Below, piece after piece: positions 1 to 8,930 of a DNA stretch of 64,000 nucleotides. The stretch is from the NCBI GenBank assembly GCA_963737075.1, contig CAVTRI010000002.1, positions 2,728,001 to 2,792,000 of the forward strand, given 5' to 3'. The DNA is from CAVTRI01 sp963737075 (GTDB lineage Bacteria > Actinomycetota > Acidimicrobiia > Acidimicrobiales > Palsa-688). Within the stretch, counting starts at the first letter, position 1; the number at the start of each line of letters is the position of its first letter. The position numbers were made by a program, and so were the translations under genes. Below the pieces are notes generated by a model that did not search any database, was not told the DNA's origin, and saw nothing but the letters and a program-made list of their open reading frames with translations.

Positions 1-560
1 GCCGCACGGTCCAAGGTGGCGATGCTCCGTCCTGGCTGAACTGCTGGTTTGGCGGGGCGGAGACGCGCGCCGAGGACGGCCGCGGTGGTGTCGAGATCCG
101 CGACCGTGAACGCCAGGCCCGCGAACATCGCCGGTCCCGGACGGCGGCTCACCGGAGAGCCGATCACCTCGACCACCACGGCTCCCAGCTTGAAGAACGC
201 TTGCATCAGCGGGCTTTCCGCCGTCCCGGCATCGCGCGTCCTTCGCAACTCGACACCGGCCCCCTCGAAGGCTTCGATCGTGCGGTCGAGGTCCGGCGTC
301 CGCACGACGACGTGGTCGAGGGCGACGACACCGTTGCGGTGGGCGTCGCTCTGCGGAGCGCTGTCGACGGCGCCTGCGGCGACCGGCAGCTCCGACAAGC
401 CCTCGACGTCGCGCAGCCGCCAAGCCACGACTCCTTCTCCCGCCGCCCCCAGCTCGTGGCGAATGCTTCCAATCCAGCACTGGCCACCGCTGACCGCGAA
501 GCCCAGATCGAGCCACAGCGCCGGAGAGTCGGCCACCGCGAGGGAGACGATCTCGGCCAC
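1..560 (-). CDS. VOC (glyoxalase/bleomycin-resistance) family protein, partial
   Basis: Reading the minus strand from a GTG at 560 gives an open frame that runs off the left edge (about 186 residues seen). It contains two betaalphabetabetabeta-like halves. The second opens with ALDHVVVRTPDLDRTIEAFE, a typical start of a VOC module, followed by a GAVVVEVIG strand and a FTVADLDTTAAVLG segment. VOC proteins bind metal or small ligands; the substrate cannot be told here. It is divergent from the methyltransferase at 629. The GTG start is a choice: the frame stays open further upstream without a clear ribosome site. Confidence 0.75.
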   Translation of the reverse strand, partial: MAEIVSLAVADSPALWLDLGFAVSGGQCWIGSIRHELGAAGEGVVAWRLRDVEGLSELPVAAGAVDSAPQSDAHRNGVVALDHVVVRTPDLDRTIEAFEGAGVELRRTRDAGTAESPLMQAFFKLGAVVVEVIGSPVSRRPGPAMFAGLAFTVADLDTTAAVLGARLRPAKPAVQPGRSIATLDRA

Positions 561-628
561 GGCCGCCGACGCTACTGGCCGCCGGTGGTCACCCTGTGAA
601 GACCGCCGGCACGTAGGATCGGCGGCCG

Positions 629-1972
629 ATGCCGAGACGGCCGACATCCACGTCCGCGTTCGGGGTATCCAGGCGGGAAAACCACGACGCGAGCGCGTTT
701 TACCGCCGGTTCACGGCGCCCGAGCTCTCGGCAGACGCCGCGGTGGCGTCCCACCGCGGGCTCGACAAGCTGCTCGTCGGCGACGCCCGGCGCATGGACG
801 AGGTCCCGGACGCGTCGGTAGCCCTCGTCGTCACGTCGCCGCCGTACTTCGCCGGCAAGGAGTACGAGGCGTCCCTGGGCGCGGGCGGCGTTCCCGGCAC
901 GTACCTGGAATACCTCGAACTGCTCCGCGACGTGTTCGCCGAGTGCGTCCGCAAGCTCGAACCCGGCGGCCGGATCGCGGTCAACGTCGCCAACCTCGGC
1001 CGGCGGCCGTACCGCTCCCTTTCGGCCGACGTCATCAGCATCCTTCAGGACGACCTCCGACTGCTGCTCCGAGGCGAGATCATCTGGCTGAAACAGCGCG
1101 GCTCGTCGGGGTCCTGCGCCTGGGGCAGCTTCCAACGGGCGGCCAACCCGGTGCTGCGCGACCTCACCGAGCGGGTCGTCGTGGCCAGCAAAGGACGGTT
1201 CGACCGTGCGCTGGCGGCGGATATCCGCGCCCGTAGCTCGCTTCCTTCGGAGTCGTCGATGACGCGGGACGACTTCATGGAAAACACGCTCGACGTTTGG
1301 GAAATCCCTTCTGAGCGCGCCACTCGGGTTGGGCACCCGGCGCCGTTTCCTGTCGAGCTGCCCGCCCGGCTGATCGACCTCTACACCTATCGAGGCGACC
1401 TGGTCCTCGACCCGTTCGTCGGCTCGGGCACGACGGCGGTGGCTGCCGTCCGGTCCGGCCGCCACTACGCGGGCTATGACCTCGACGAGACCTACATCCG
1501 CCTGGCGGAGGCCCGGGTGTTCCAAGAGCGCGAGCGGGTTCCAACGAATGGTGCGCATGACGGACGAGCTGCCAAAGACATGGCGCGTGCTGTCATTGAG
1601 GCCGCCGGTTTCGTCGACATTCAGGAGAAACAACGGCGCGTCGTTGGCATCACGGTCGACTTCACGGGCCGGGACCCGCGCGGGAGGCCGTGGATGTTCG
1701 ACGTCGGCGGAAGCATCACCACCCATCGGCCCGGTTTGCAGCGGGCCGACGCCCTCTGGAAGGCGCTCGGGCGCGCCGCAGTGCTGCGCGAAGCGGGCGA
1801 AGCTCCTCTGATCCTGCTGACCAGCGACCCGCTCGATCCGGGCGGGGCCGGGGCGGGCGCGCTCGGCGCCGTTACCGGGCCGGGAAAGCTGTTCCACGCT
1901 GTCATCGCGTTGTCCACACCGTCCGCGGCGGCGGTCCTGCGCGCCGTTTGGGAGGCCCTGGCCGCCCAATGA
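629..1972 (+). CDS. Site-specific DNA methyltransferase (beta-class) with C-terminal extra domain
   Basis: 447 aa. The catalytic motif IV TSPPY (residues 69-73) precedes the AdoMet-binding motif DPFVGSGTT (261-269), the order of beta-class N4-cytosine/N6-adenine methyltransferases; SPPY is more usual for N4-cytosine enzymes, which is inference. After about residue 310 there is an additional about 135-residue domain (PRGRPWMFDVGGS... PLILLTSDPL) not needed for methylation; I do not recognise it, though it could be a nuclease-like or target-recognition fold. No cognate restriction gene is adjacent, so this looks like an orphan enzyme. Its stop overlaps the next start (ATGA), so the two genes are probably co-translated. 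Confidence 0.85.
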   Translation: MPRRPTSTSAFGVSRRENHDASAFYRRFTAPELSADAAVASHRGLDKLLVGDARRMDEVPDASVALVVTSPPYFAGKEYEASLGAGGVPGTYLEYLELLRDVFAECVRKLEPGGRIAVNVANLGRRPYRSLSADVISILQDDLRLLLRGEIIWLKQRGSSGSCAWGSFQRAANPVLRDLTERVVVASKGRFDRALAADIRARSSLPSESSMTRDDFMENTLDVWEIPSERATRVGHPAPFPVELPARLIDLYTYRGDLVLDPFVGSGTTAVAAVRSGRHYAGYDLDETYIRLAEARVFQERERVPTNGAHDGRAAKDMARAVIEAAGFVDIQEKQRRVVGITVDFTGRDPRGRPWMFDVGGSITTHRPGLQRADALWKALGRAAVLREAGEAPLILLTSDPLDPGGAGAGALGAVTGPGKLFHAVIALSTPSAAAVLRAVWEALAAQ

Positions 1973-3309
1973 CGTTCACGTACTCGAGCGTGGTCGACTC
2001 CCCGATCGACGAGGTGTTCGCGTGGCATGAGCGGCCAGGCGCCCTGGAGCGGCTCTTGCCGCCCTGGCTGCCGTTGCGGGTGATCGAGGAGTCAGGGACG
2101 CTGGAGAGCGGGCGGGCGGTGCTTCGCCTGCCCGGCGGCCTGCGTTTGGTGGCCCAGCACGGCGGCTACGACCCGCCACACGGCTTCGTCGACGATGTGA
2201 TGTCCCGGCCGGTGCGGTGGCAGCACGTGCACGACTTCGCCGAGGTCGCCGACGGCTCGACCAGGGTCACCGACAGGGTGGACACACAGGTGCCGCCTCG
2301 ACTGTTGCAGGCCGTCTTCGCGTGGCGTCATCAACAGCTCGCGGACGATCTCGCCGCCCAGAGGAGGCTGTCAGCATTGGGCGCCGGCTCGATGACGGTG
2401 GCGGTGACGGGGTCCTCGGGATTGATCGGCTCGGGGCTGACGGCTTGGCTGTCGGCGGCTGGCCACCGCGTCATCCGCTTGGTCCGCCGCCCTGCAGGGA
2501 GCGAAGCCGAACGGACGTGGGCGCCCGACGATCCCCAGCCGGCGATGCTGGCCGGTGTCGACGCCGTTGTCCACCTCGCCGGGGCATCGATCGCCGGCCG
2601 GTTTACGGAAGGCCACAAGCGGGCGATCCGCGACAGCCGGGTGGGTCCGACCCGCAAGTTGGCCGAAGCGATGGCGTCGCGCGCCGGCGGGCCCAGGGTG
2701 CTCGTGTGTGCGTCCGCGATCGGCTTCTACGGCGCGGATCGGGGCGACGCGGTGCTCGACGAGGAGAGCGCCCGGGGCGACGGGCTGCTGGCCGAACTGG
2801 TGGACGACTGGGAGGCGGCCACACGGCCCGCTTCCGAGGCCGGTGTGCGAGTGGTGAATGTACGCACCGGTCTCGTCCAGTCGCCCCGCGGGGGCTTGCT
2901 GCGGCTGTTGCGGCCGCTGTTTCTCGCCGGGCTCGGAGGGCGTCTCGGCAGCGGGCAGCAGTGGTGGTCGTGGATCGACATCGACGACGTGACTGACGTG
3001 TACGCCCGGGCGCTGGCCGACGATGAGCTGTCAGGGCCGGTCAACGCGGTGGCACCGCACCCGGTTCGCAACCTGGACTACACAGCGACACTCGCCAGGG
3101 TGGTGCATCGGCCGGCGCCGCTGCCGGTGCCGGACCTCGGTCCGCAACTCCTGCTTGGCCCTGACGGCGCCCGAGAGGTCGCCCAGGCCAGCCAGCGGGT
3201 CCAACCCCGTCGTTTGGCGGGCGCCGGTCACACGTTTCGGCGGCCCACCCTCGAACCGTGCCTGCGGCACCAGCTCGGTTACGCACGACTCCCTGGAGGA
3301 GCACCATGA
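1969..3309 (+). CDS. SRPBCC domain fused to TIGR01777-type NAD(P)-dependent epimerase
   Basis: 446 aa, starting at the ATG that overlaps the methyltransferase stop. Residues about 1-140 look like an SRPBCC/START-type ligand-binding domain (FTYSSVVDSPIDEVFAWHE, then PVRWQHVHDF). Residues about 145-446 are a Rossmann SDR: AVTGSSGLIG nucleotide loop, VDAVVHLAGASIAGRF, ASAIGFYGADRG and the WWSWIDIDDV block typical of the TIGR01777/YfcH group. The fusion is known in actinobacteria. The substrate of this family is not established. A GGAGGA ribosome site for the following small gene sits inside the 3' end. Confidence 0.88.
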   Translation: MTFTYSSVVDSPIDEVFAWHERPGALERLLPPWLPLRVIEESGTLESGRAVLRLPGGLRLVAQHGGYDPPHGFVDDVMSRPVRWQHVHDFAEVADGSTRVTDRVDTQVPPRLLQAVFAWRHQQLADDLAAQRRLSALGAGSMTVAVTGSSGLIGSGLTAWLSAAGHRVIRLVRRPAGSEAERTWAPDDPQPAMLAGVDAVVHLAGASIAGRFTEGHKRAIRDSRVGPTRKLAEAMASRAGGPRVLVCASAIGFYGADRGDAVLDEESARGDGLLAELVDDWEAATRPASEAGVRVVNVRTGLVQSPRGGLLRLLRPLFLAGLGGRLGSGQQWWSWIDIDDVTDVYARALADDELSGPVNAVAPHPVRNLDYTATLARVVHRPAPLPVPDLGPQLLLGPDGAREVAQASQRVQPRRLAGAGHTFRRPTLEPCLRHQLGYARLPGGAP

Positions 3310-3488
3310 CAAGAAAGCGGGTTCTCCTGGTCCTCGCGGCCGTCGAGATCGTCTCTGCGGCCCTCGCCCTGCGCGACCTGGCTGGCCGATCCAACCAACA
3401 GGTCCGGGGGACAAAGCGAATCTGGCGGTGGGTCATCGCCGTGCATCCGGGCAACTCGCTGGCGTACTGGGTGTTCGGCCGCCAGTAG
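3306..3488 (+). CDS. Small membrane protein, PLDc_N-like
   Basis: 60 aa, start chosen at the ATG overlapping the upstream stop, with GGAGGA (3295-3300) at good spacing. An N-terminal hydrophobic helix (VLLVLAAVEIVSAALAL) is followed by a short basic stretch and a second segment (WRWVIAVHPGNSLAYWVFGR). That segment resembles the phospholipase-D-nuclease N-terminal two-helix module (PLDc_N), which ends in a Y..lGR signature. Probably a two-helix inner-membrane protein translated with the epimerase; role unknown. Confidence 0.65.
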   Translation: MTRKRVLLVLAAVEIVSAALALRDLAGRSNQQVRGTKRIWRWVIAVHPGNSLAYWVFGRQ

Positions 3489-3582
3489 GAGCCCCCGGTT
3501 TTTGCGGCCCCAAACGGAGTACGCAACGCGACCGTTCGGCGCAAGCCTCACTGCGCCGCCAGGTCGCGTCGTGTGAGGGTGG

Positions 3583-3750
3583 ATGGAAGAAGCCGCGATT
3601 CCACCGTTGGAAGCCGACAGGTTTGCCCCATTGATCGGTCACATCGCCTGTCTTCCCTTGGATGACCCCGAGGAGAACGCTGCCGTCGTCAACGCCCTCC
3701 AGCGGCGCTCCGACGTGATCCTGCACCTGGTCGATCGAGTGCTGGCCTGA
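3583..3750 (+). CDS. Possible small hypothetical protein
   Basis: A 55-codon open frame (starts MEEAAIPPLEADRF) with balanced composition and a predicted C-terminal helix (VVNALQRRSDVILHLVDRVL). GTGAGGGTGG lies just upstream and could act as a weak ribosome site. No family recognised. It sits between the PLDc_N-like gene and the convergent glycosyltransferase and may be chance. Confidence 0.3.
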   Translation: MEEAAIPPLEADRFAPLIGHIACLPLDDPEENAAVVNALQRRSDVILHLVDRVLA

Positions 3751-3776
3751 TTACCGGACGAGTATCACCACCCGTC

Positions 3777-6258
3777 TCAGGGGCCCGTTGTGGCCGGGGT
3801 GGTGGCGGGGGTCGCCGCCGCCGGCGGCGTCGCCGTTGCCGGGGGTGCCGTTGCCGGGGGTGCCGTGCTGGCAGTCGGCGGTGCCGTAGGCGGCGCGCTC
3901 GCCGGGGTCGTGTTGGACGGAACCGGCCCGGAACTCGGCACGCTGGAAGCACTACCGCCTGAGGTGCCCGGACTGCCGGAGCTCGGTGCGGTCGAGGGGC
4001 TGCCGCCCGTTCCGCTACCCGTGGATGGATTCCCTCCCGTCGTGCTGCCCGGGCTACCCGTGCCGGAAGAGGCGCCCGGCACCGTCGTGGACGGCGATCC
4101 GCCAGGGTTCTGTCGGGCGGGCGGCCCGGCGCGGTTCGGGCTGAATAGCCCACCGAACGGCCCCTGATCGGCCGGGGACCGGTGTGGCAAGGCGAAGGGG
4201 TTGCGCGGACTGCCCGCGTGGCTCGTCCCGAGGGCCAAGACCACGACAAGCGCGGCCGCCACCGCCCCGAGCGCAGCCGTCCCCGCGATCGCCGGCCGGG
4301 CGGCCCTCGCCAGGCGGTCCCTGAAGTCTTCTGTCCGCCGGCGCCTGGCGAGCTCAGGGGTGAGCTGGGCCCGCTGGGCGAGCCAGGACATGAACGGGGA
4401 CGTCCAATACACCGCGCCCTGCCAGAACATCAACCCCAGCAGCAGAGATGTCGGATGGGCGAAGACGGCGCAGCCGATCGCCGTTCCCCACAGGAGCGTC
4501 CCCAAGACCGTTTCGGGCAGTGCTGCCCGCAGAGCAGCGACGAGGCTATGCGATTCGCTGGTTTTGGCGGTGCGCATGAAGGTTCCTTCGGAACGCGTCA
4601 GCCCTTGGATGCAAGCCCTGGCCACCGTCAGCGACAGGGACAGCCAATTGGCGAACGCGAGGAGGGCCCGCCTGACGGTGATATGCGTCTGGTAGCGGAG
4701 TGCCCACAGGGCGCGCAGCAGCCCGGTGACCAGCAACGTCGCTGGCAGCAGGATCGTTGGCCCCACAAGCGGCCGGATGGCGACCGACGAACCCGGACAG
4801 CAGCAACCCGCCAACGATGAGCAACACGCCCGCGAATCCGAGCAGGACCAGGTCGTTGAGCCATTGGAGGCCACCGAACAAGTAGTCCATACGCTGGCCG
4901 ATCGAGAGCCGGTTGGAGCGGGTGCGGACCCACGGGGCGAGCGTGCGCCAGTGTCGGCGCAAGATCTGCATGCCGCCGAAACACCACCGGAAGCGCTGTT
5001 TCTTCAGTGACGAGAAGGTCAAGGGCATGATCCCAGCGCCAAAGCTCTCGGACACGAACTGGCTCGAATACCCCTCGGCCAGTAGCCGCAGCGACGTCTC
5101 GGCGTCCTCGGTGATGACCCACTCGTCCCATCCACCGATCGCCTCGAGCAGCGGTTTCCGCAGGAGCCCCATCGTGCCGGCGAAGATGATGGAGTTGCGC
5201 TCGTTCCTGGACCGCATGGCGGTTGCGAAGAAGTAACGGTAGGCGTCGTAGCAGGCCGTGAAGTAGGGGCTCGCGTCGTGGTCCCGGTAGTCCTGGGGCG
5301 TCTGGACGAACGCCAGTTGCGGGTCGACGAAGTAGCCGACGGTGCGCCTCAGGTAGTCAGGCCGGATGACGTAGTCGGCGTCGATGACGCCGACGATCTC
5401 GGCCGCGGGATCGGTGTAGTCGCTCAAGGCCAGGTTGAGGGCGCCCGACTTGAAGCCGGAGAGATCCTCGACGTGGACGAACCTCACGTGTGGGCGGTCT
5501 TTGCAGTACTCCTCAATGGGCCGCCAGACCGCAGGATCGGTGGTGTTGTTATCGATGACCACCGCCTCGAAGTTGGGATAGTCGAGCTGCTCGGCGGACC
5601 GAATCGTTTCGATCAACATGTCAGGCGGCTCGTTGTAGGCGGGGATGTGCAGAGACACCCGCGGGAGGTAGCTGGGGTCGAAGACGGGCTGGCTCCGCGA
5701 GTGCCGAACGCGGCAGATGACGTCACAGGTCTCAAACGCAAACGACGAAGCCAACAGCAGCGCGGACATCTCGAGCAGCACGAGCAGCGCGGACGCCGCT
5801 TGGCCCAGCAGGCTCAGGTTTCCAGCGAATGTGACATCGAAGGCAAACGCAAGATAGGCGAGGGAAGCACCCACGAAGCTGGCGAAAAACAATTGGCCCA
5901 CCGGGTTCCAGATGGGCCGAATCAAGATGATCAGCAGGCCGAGAACGAAGAGGAAGATCACCGCTCCTTCGACAGGTCCGCTGGGCAGAGACCACACGTG
6001 GGAGGCGATCTCTCCGGAGCCGACGACGACGACGGCGAGGAGCAACGCGGCGAGCACTCGGTTCGCGAACCGCAGCCGGCTACCCAGGGTGACCAATAAG
6101 AGCGCGGCAATGCCCAGAACGACGCAGCAAGTCAGAAAGAACGCGAACAACACCTTTTGGCGAGCCTTCCGTTCGGAAGCTTTTCGAAAGCGGGGCGCCG
6201 GGAAGCGGCGGCGACCGGATTGTTTACCCAGTCCGGATCGGCCGGAAACTGCGTCCAC
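3777..6258 (-). pseudogene. Cellulose-synthase-like GT2 membrane glycosyltransferase, one frameshift
   Basis: Two overlapping minus frames form one protein of about 826 aa if a single frameshift near 4780-4800 is bridged. The N-terminal frame (6258 down) has several TM helices (about 35-170), then a GT2 domain with the processive-synthase motifs DNNTTD, DADY, TEDAETS and KKQRFRW, followed by more TM helices. The second frame continues TM helices (PTILLPATLLVTGLL, TVLGTLLWGTAIGCAVFA) and ends in a long Pro/Thr/Ser/Gly-rich tail, probably outside the membrane. The family moves a growing beta-glycan through the membrane, so exopolysaccharide synthesis is likely. A single shift in an otherwise perfect gene could be an assembly error. 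The next gene (phosphodiester glycosidase) lies upstream in the same direction. Confidence 0.8.
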
Positions 6259-6313
6259 CTGCGGCTTCTGTCACGCTGAAGAGACTGTGTCGCCACCCGA
6301 GGAGACGCCGCGG

Positions 6314-7342
6314 TCATCGGGAGAATACGGCGAGAAAATCCCGCGAGAACGGCACCAGGTAGTGGTCGGGCGAACTGTTCATGCCCGGCACGAGGTTGGC
6401 GCCGGCGATGGCGCCGGTGGCGGTCCTGGTGAAGGTGGCGAACGACACCCATTCGGGATTGATGTCCAGCTCCATCGCGCGCACCGCTCCCGCCTCCGCC
6501 AGGACAGCCGCCAGCTCCGCGGGGGTTAGACCGGGACCGCCGGCGTAGACCAGATCCCCCGACGCCGACACGCCCAGCCCGGAGCGCCAGGTGCGCACCC
6601 CGCCGCCGAGCACCGCCCCCCACAACCCGGACTCCGACGCTGCAGGCACCGGGGCGCTCCCGTCCACCAGCAGGCCGAGGTTCTGGCGGACCGCCACAAC
6701 GGTCGGGGTCAAGTTGACGTCTCGTCCCCACAGACCGACCGTCGCCGAGCCGTCGGCAGAGATCACCAGCGACGCCGCCCCTGGCTGGAGCGGGACGGCG
6801 GCCCGCCCATCCTCGTACCATCCGGTCCGGTAGGCGTAGACCCGGAACCCCGAGTTAAAGGCCGCGAGCAGAGCCGGTTGCATCGCGGGTGCGACTGCAG
6901 CTTGAGTCGGCCAGCTGCCGTACGGCTCCGAGGCGCCTGCGTAGAGGGCGAGGCGAACCGCGGCGCCGTCGATCCACGCCACTCCCACGGGAGCCGCGCC
7001 CGCCACAGGCGCGACAGCGGCCGTATAGATGGCGAACCCACGCGGCAGCTCGGTGCCTGCCGGACGCCATTGGATCGGCCCGGGCGGGGGGGCCGGCAGC
7101 GGTGGCAGGGTGGTCGTCGACGGCAGCGCCGTTGTCGAGGGCACCGTGGGCGCCATCGACGTCGAACCGACCCTGGAGGCGGGCTCCACGAGCGATCGGC
7201 TTGGGACCAAGCCGGCCGACGCTGGTGCTGCGGACCCAACCGGGGTGCGATGAGCAGCGACACTGTGGCCCGAAGAGCACGCCCCCACCGCCAAGGTCAT
7301 GACCAATGCGACGGCACCGCTCCTGGAGGGACGACAGGCCAT
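6314..7342 (-). CDS. Lipoprotein with phosphodiester glycosidase (NAGPA-like) domain
   Basis: 342 aa. The start was set at the ATG giving MACRPSRSG followed by a hydrophobic stretch and a lipobox (LAVGAC, Cys about residue 22), so it should be exported and lipid-anchored. A Ser/Thr/Pro linker leads to a domain matching phosphodiester glycosidase/NAGPA proteins: AFNSGFRVYAYRTGWYEDGR, a VNLTPTVVAVRQNLGLLVDG block, a LGGGVRTWRSGLGV block, and the acidic MELDINPEWVS near the end. In bacteria this family is linked to cell-surface polysaccharide turnover. It lies 55 bp upstream of the GT2 gene on the same strand, fitting a polysaccharide role. Confidence 0.8.
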   Translation of the reverse strand: MACRPSRSGAVALVMTLAVGACSSGHSVAAHRTPVGSAAPASAGLVPSRSLVEPASRVGSTSMAPTVPSTTALPSTTTLPPLPAPPPGPIQWRPAGTELPRGFAIYTAAVAPVAGAAPVGVAWIDGAAVRLALYAGASEPYGSWPTQAAVAPAMQPALLAAFNSGFRVYAYRTGWYEDGRAAVPLQPGAASLVISADGSATVGLWGRDVNLTPTVVAVRQNLGLLVDGSAPVPAASESGLWGAVLGGGVRTWRSGLGVSASGDLVYAGGPGLTPAELAAVLAEAGAVRAMELDINPEWVSFATFTRTATGAIAGANLVPGMNSSPDHYLVPFSRDFLAVFSR

Positions 7343-7645
7343 ACCACCGGCCAGCTTGACCCCCGACCGCTGAATGCCTGCTGAAACGGCCGAGCGGAGC
7401 CCGAGCCGTGTTCGGGCTCGGGTTCGGCACGGGATCGGCTGCGAGGCGATGGGCTGAATGTGGGGCGAGTGCTCGACTACCTGGGCCAACTCTTTTCTTA
7501 GGGTTCGGGGAGACGTTCTGAGTACATGAGGCGACTCCCCCGCAGGCAGTGTGAAAGCTCCTGTTAGGGCACCCTTCCCGGGCAGTGCATTGGGCGGGCT
7601 ACAAGTACGCGTCAAATCGATCCTGGCCAGTCGCTTTGTCTCGAG

Positions 7646-7978
7646 TCAAGTTTTTGGACAGATTTCGGTCGGAACAGGCTGGACTGGGTGCAGATGGTTG
7701 GGCTGGTCAGGTCCTGCCGATGGCGGATTGTGATCGTGTCTGCTCGTCCGGGCCGTCAAGGTCGCCTTGGCGCCCCTTCGGGACCGGCTGAGCCGCGCCT
7801 TGACGGTCCCTGCCGGTGCTGCGATGGCCGGGCTTTGGGTCTGGGCGACCCGGAGATGGCGGTAGGTCGATTCTTCGGCGAGGGGTCGGCTGTCGACGAA
7901 GACGATCGGGACGCCGGGGTAGCGGACTTGGACGGCGCCCAGAAGGTCAGGGCCGAAGCCGCCGGGGGCGACTTTTGG
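7646..7978 (-). pseudogene. Fragment of Lsr2/ERCC4-type nuclease-like protein
   Basis: Within the roughly 700-bp gap 7343-8049 the only recognisable content is a minus-strand open stretch with LLGAVQVRYPGVPIVFVDSR and then PLAEESTYRHL. This closely resembles the C-terminus of actinobacterial ERCC4-domain proteins that carry an Lsr2 segment (pattern LQVRWP.VPIVFCETR.LAEEWTYRFL). No start is present and the N-terminal nuclease motif is missing, so it is a remnant. The rest of the gap shows nothing I recognise. Confidence 0.4.
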
Positions 7979-8049
7979 CTAATTGACGGAGCGGCTGGGA
8001 GGTGTGTGAGCGATACTCGGCAGCATCCGCCGAAACAGGGAGGCAGGCT

Positions 8050-8412
8050 ATGGCAGGTCTAGTCCGTAAAAGTCTTGATGCACCCGAGGAGACGCGACCC
8101 TTCGAGGAGGGCAAGGGCAAGCTCGAGTTGGTGAACCTCGAGGGAGGCCCGGTCGGCCGAGCCACGTTCGAGCCTGGCTGGCGGTGGTCCAAGCACGTCA
8201 AGCCGATCGCCAAGACCGACAGCTGCCAAGCTGCTCACATGGGTTACTTCGTATCGGGGCGGATGAGAGTCGTCATGGACGACGGCGAAGAGTCCGAGTT
8301 CGGCCCTGGCGACTTCATGATCTGCCCGCCTGGCCACGATGCCTGGATCGTCGGCGACGAGGCCTGCGTGGTCATCGACTGGCAAGGCGTCGCCGACTAC
8401 GCGAAGCGGTAG
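8050..8412 (+). CDS. Cupin-domain protein
   Basis: 120 aa. The ATG at 8050 has GGGAGG 7 nt upstream, so it is preferred to the earlier start at 8002. Single cupin barrel: GWRWSKHVKPIA (metal-side strand), a second half with MGYFVSGRMRVVMDDG and FGPGDFMICPPGHDAWIVGD. The second-motif histidine (PPGHDAW) is present. Function unknown. It is followed 88 bp later by an ABM-like gene on the same strand; both have good ribosome sites and may form a small operon. Confidence 0.8.
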   Translation: MAGLVRKSLDAPEETRPFEEGKGKLELVNLEGGPVGRATFEPGWRWSKHVKPIAKTDSCQAAHMGYFVSGRMRVVMDDGEESEFGPGDFMICPPGHDAWIVGDEACVVIDWQGVADYAKR

Positions 8413-8500
8413 GGGCCTGGGCGAACCGTTCGATATGGGATTGGATACGGGATTCGGCCCTACCGGGGCCGACCTTGGAACCTTGGAGGAGACAGACGAA

Positions 8501-8797
8501 ATGGCGTTCGTGCAGATCATCGAGTTCCGCACCTCACAACCGGATGAGATGCGCAAGGTAGCCGACGAGTGGGAACGAGCCACCGAGGGCAAACGCAAGA
8601 CGGCGCGGCGCGTACTGTGCCAGGACCACGACAACCCGGGCCGGTATTTCAACATTGTGTTCTTCGATTCGTACGAGGAGGCCATGCAGAACTCCTCGTT
8701 GCCCGAAACCGACGCCCTGTCAAAGAAGATGATGGGCTTCGCCGACGGGCCCCCGACCTTCTACAACCTTGACGTCCAAGACGACCGCCAGCGCTAG
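8501..8797 (+). CDS. Small dimeric alpha/beta-barrel (ABM-like) protein
   Basis: 98 aa. TGGAGGAG lies about 10 nt before the ATG. Sequence order beta-alpha-beta-beta-alpha-beta (VQIIEFRT, then a helix over PDEMRKVADEW, RRVLCQDHDNPGRYFNIVFF, a helix over YEEAMQNSS) fits the antibiotic-biosynthesis-monooxygenase-like ferredoxin fold. No active-site residue can be assigned. Probably co-expressed with the upstream cupin gene. Confidence 0.7.
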   Translation: MAFVQIIEFRTSQPDEMRKVADEWERATEGKRKTARRVLCQDHDNPGRYFNIVFFDSYEEAMQNSSLPETDALSKKMMGFADGPPTFYNLDVQDDRQR

Positions 8798-8930
8798 CTG
8801 AAGAAAACCAATGGCCAGGATGGACCCTCAGCGGGCTGATTGGGCGGGTGACGCTGAAACGTAACCCAAACACGCGGACGACCAGCGCCCGATAGTCCGA
8901 CACCTCCCTCGCCGAGTGTGCCGGCTCTAC

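Noticed and set aside
49..1236. Long plus-strand open frame of 395 codons at the left edge
   Set aside because: Arg/Pro/Ala-rich shadow of the minus-strand VOC gene and the plus-strand methyltransferase; no family signal.
572..1969. 465-codon minus-strand frame antisense to the methyltransferase
   Set aside because: The methyltransferase has clear catalytic motifs in the plus frame; the antisense frame is a high-GC artefact.
3777..4160. Plus-strand Gly/Ala/Val-rich frame (3790-4167)
   Set aside because: Antisense to the Pro/Thr/Ser tail of the glycosyltransferase; composition mirrors that tail.
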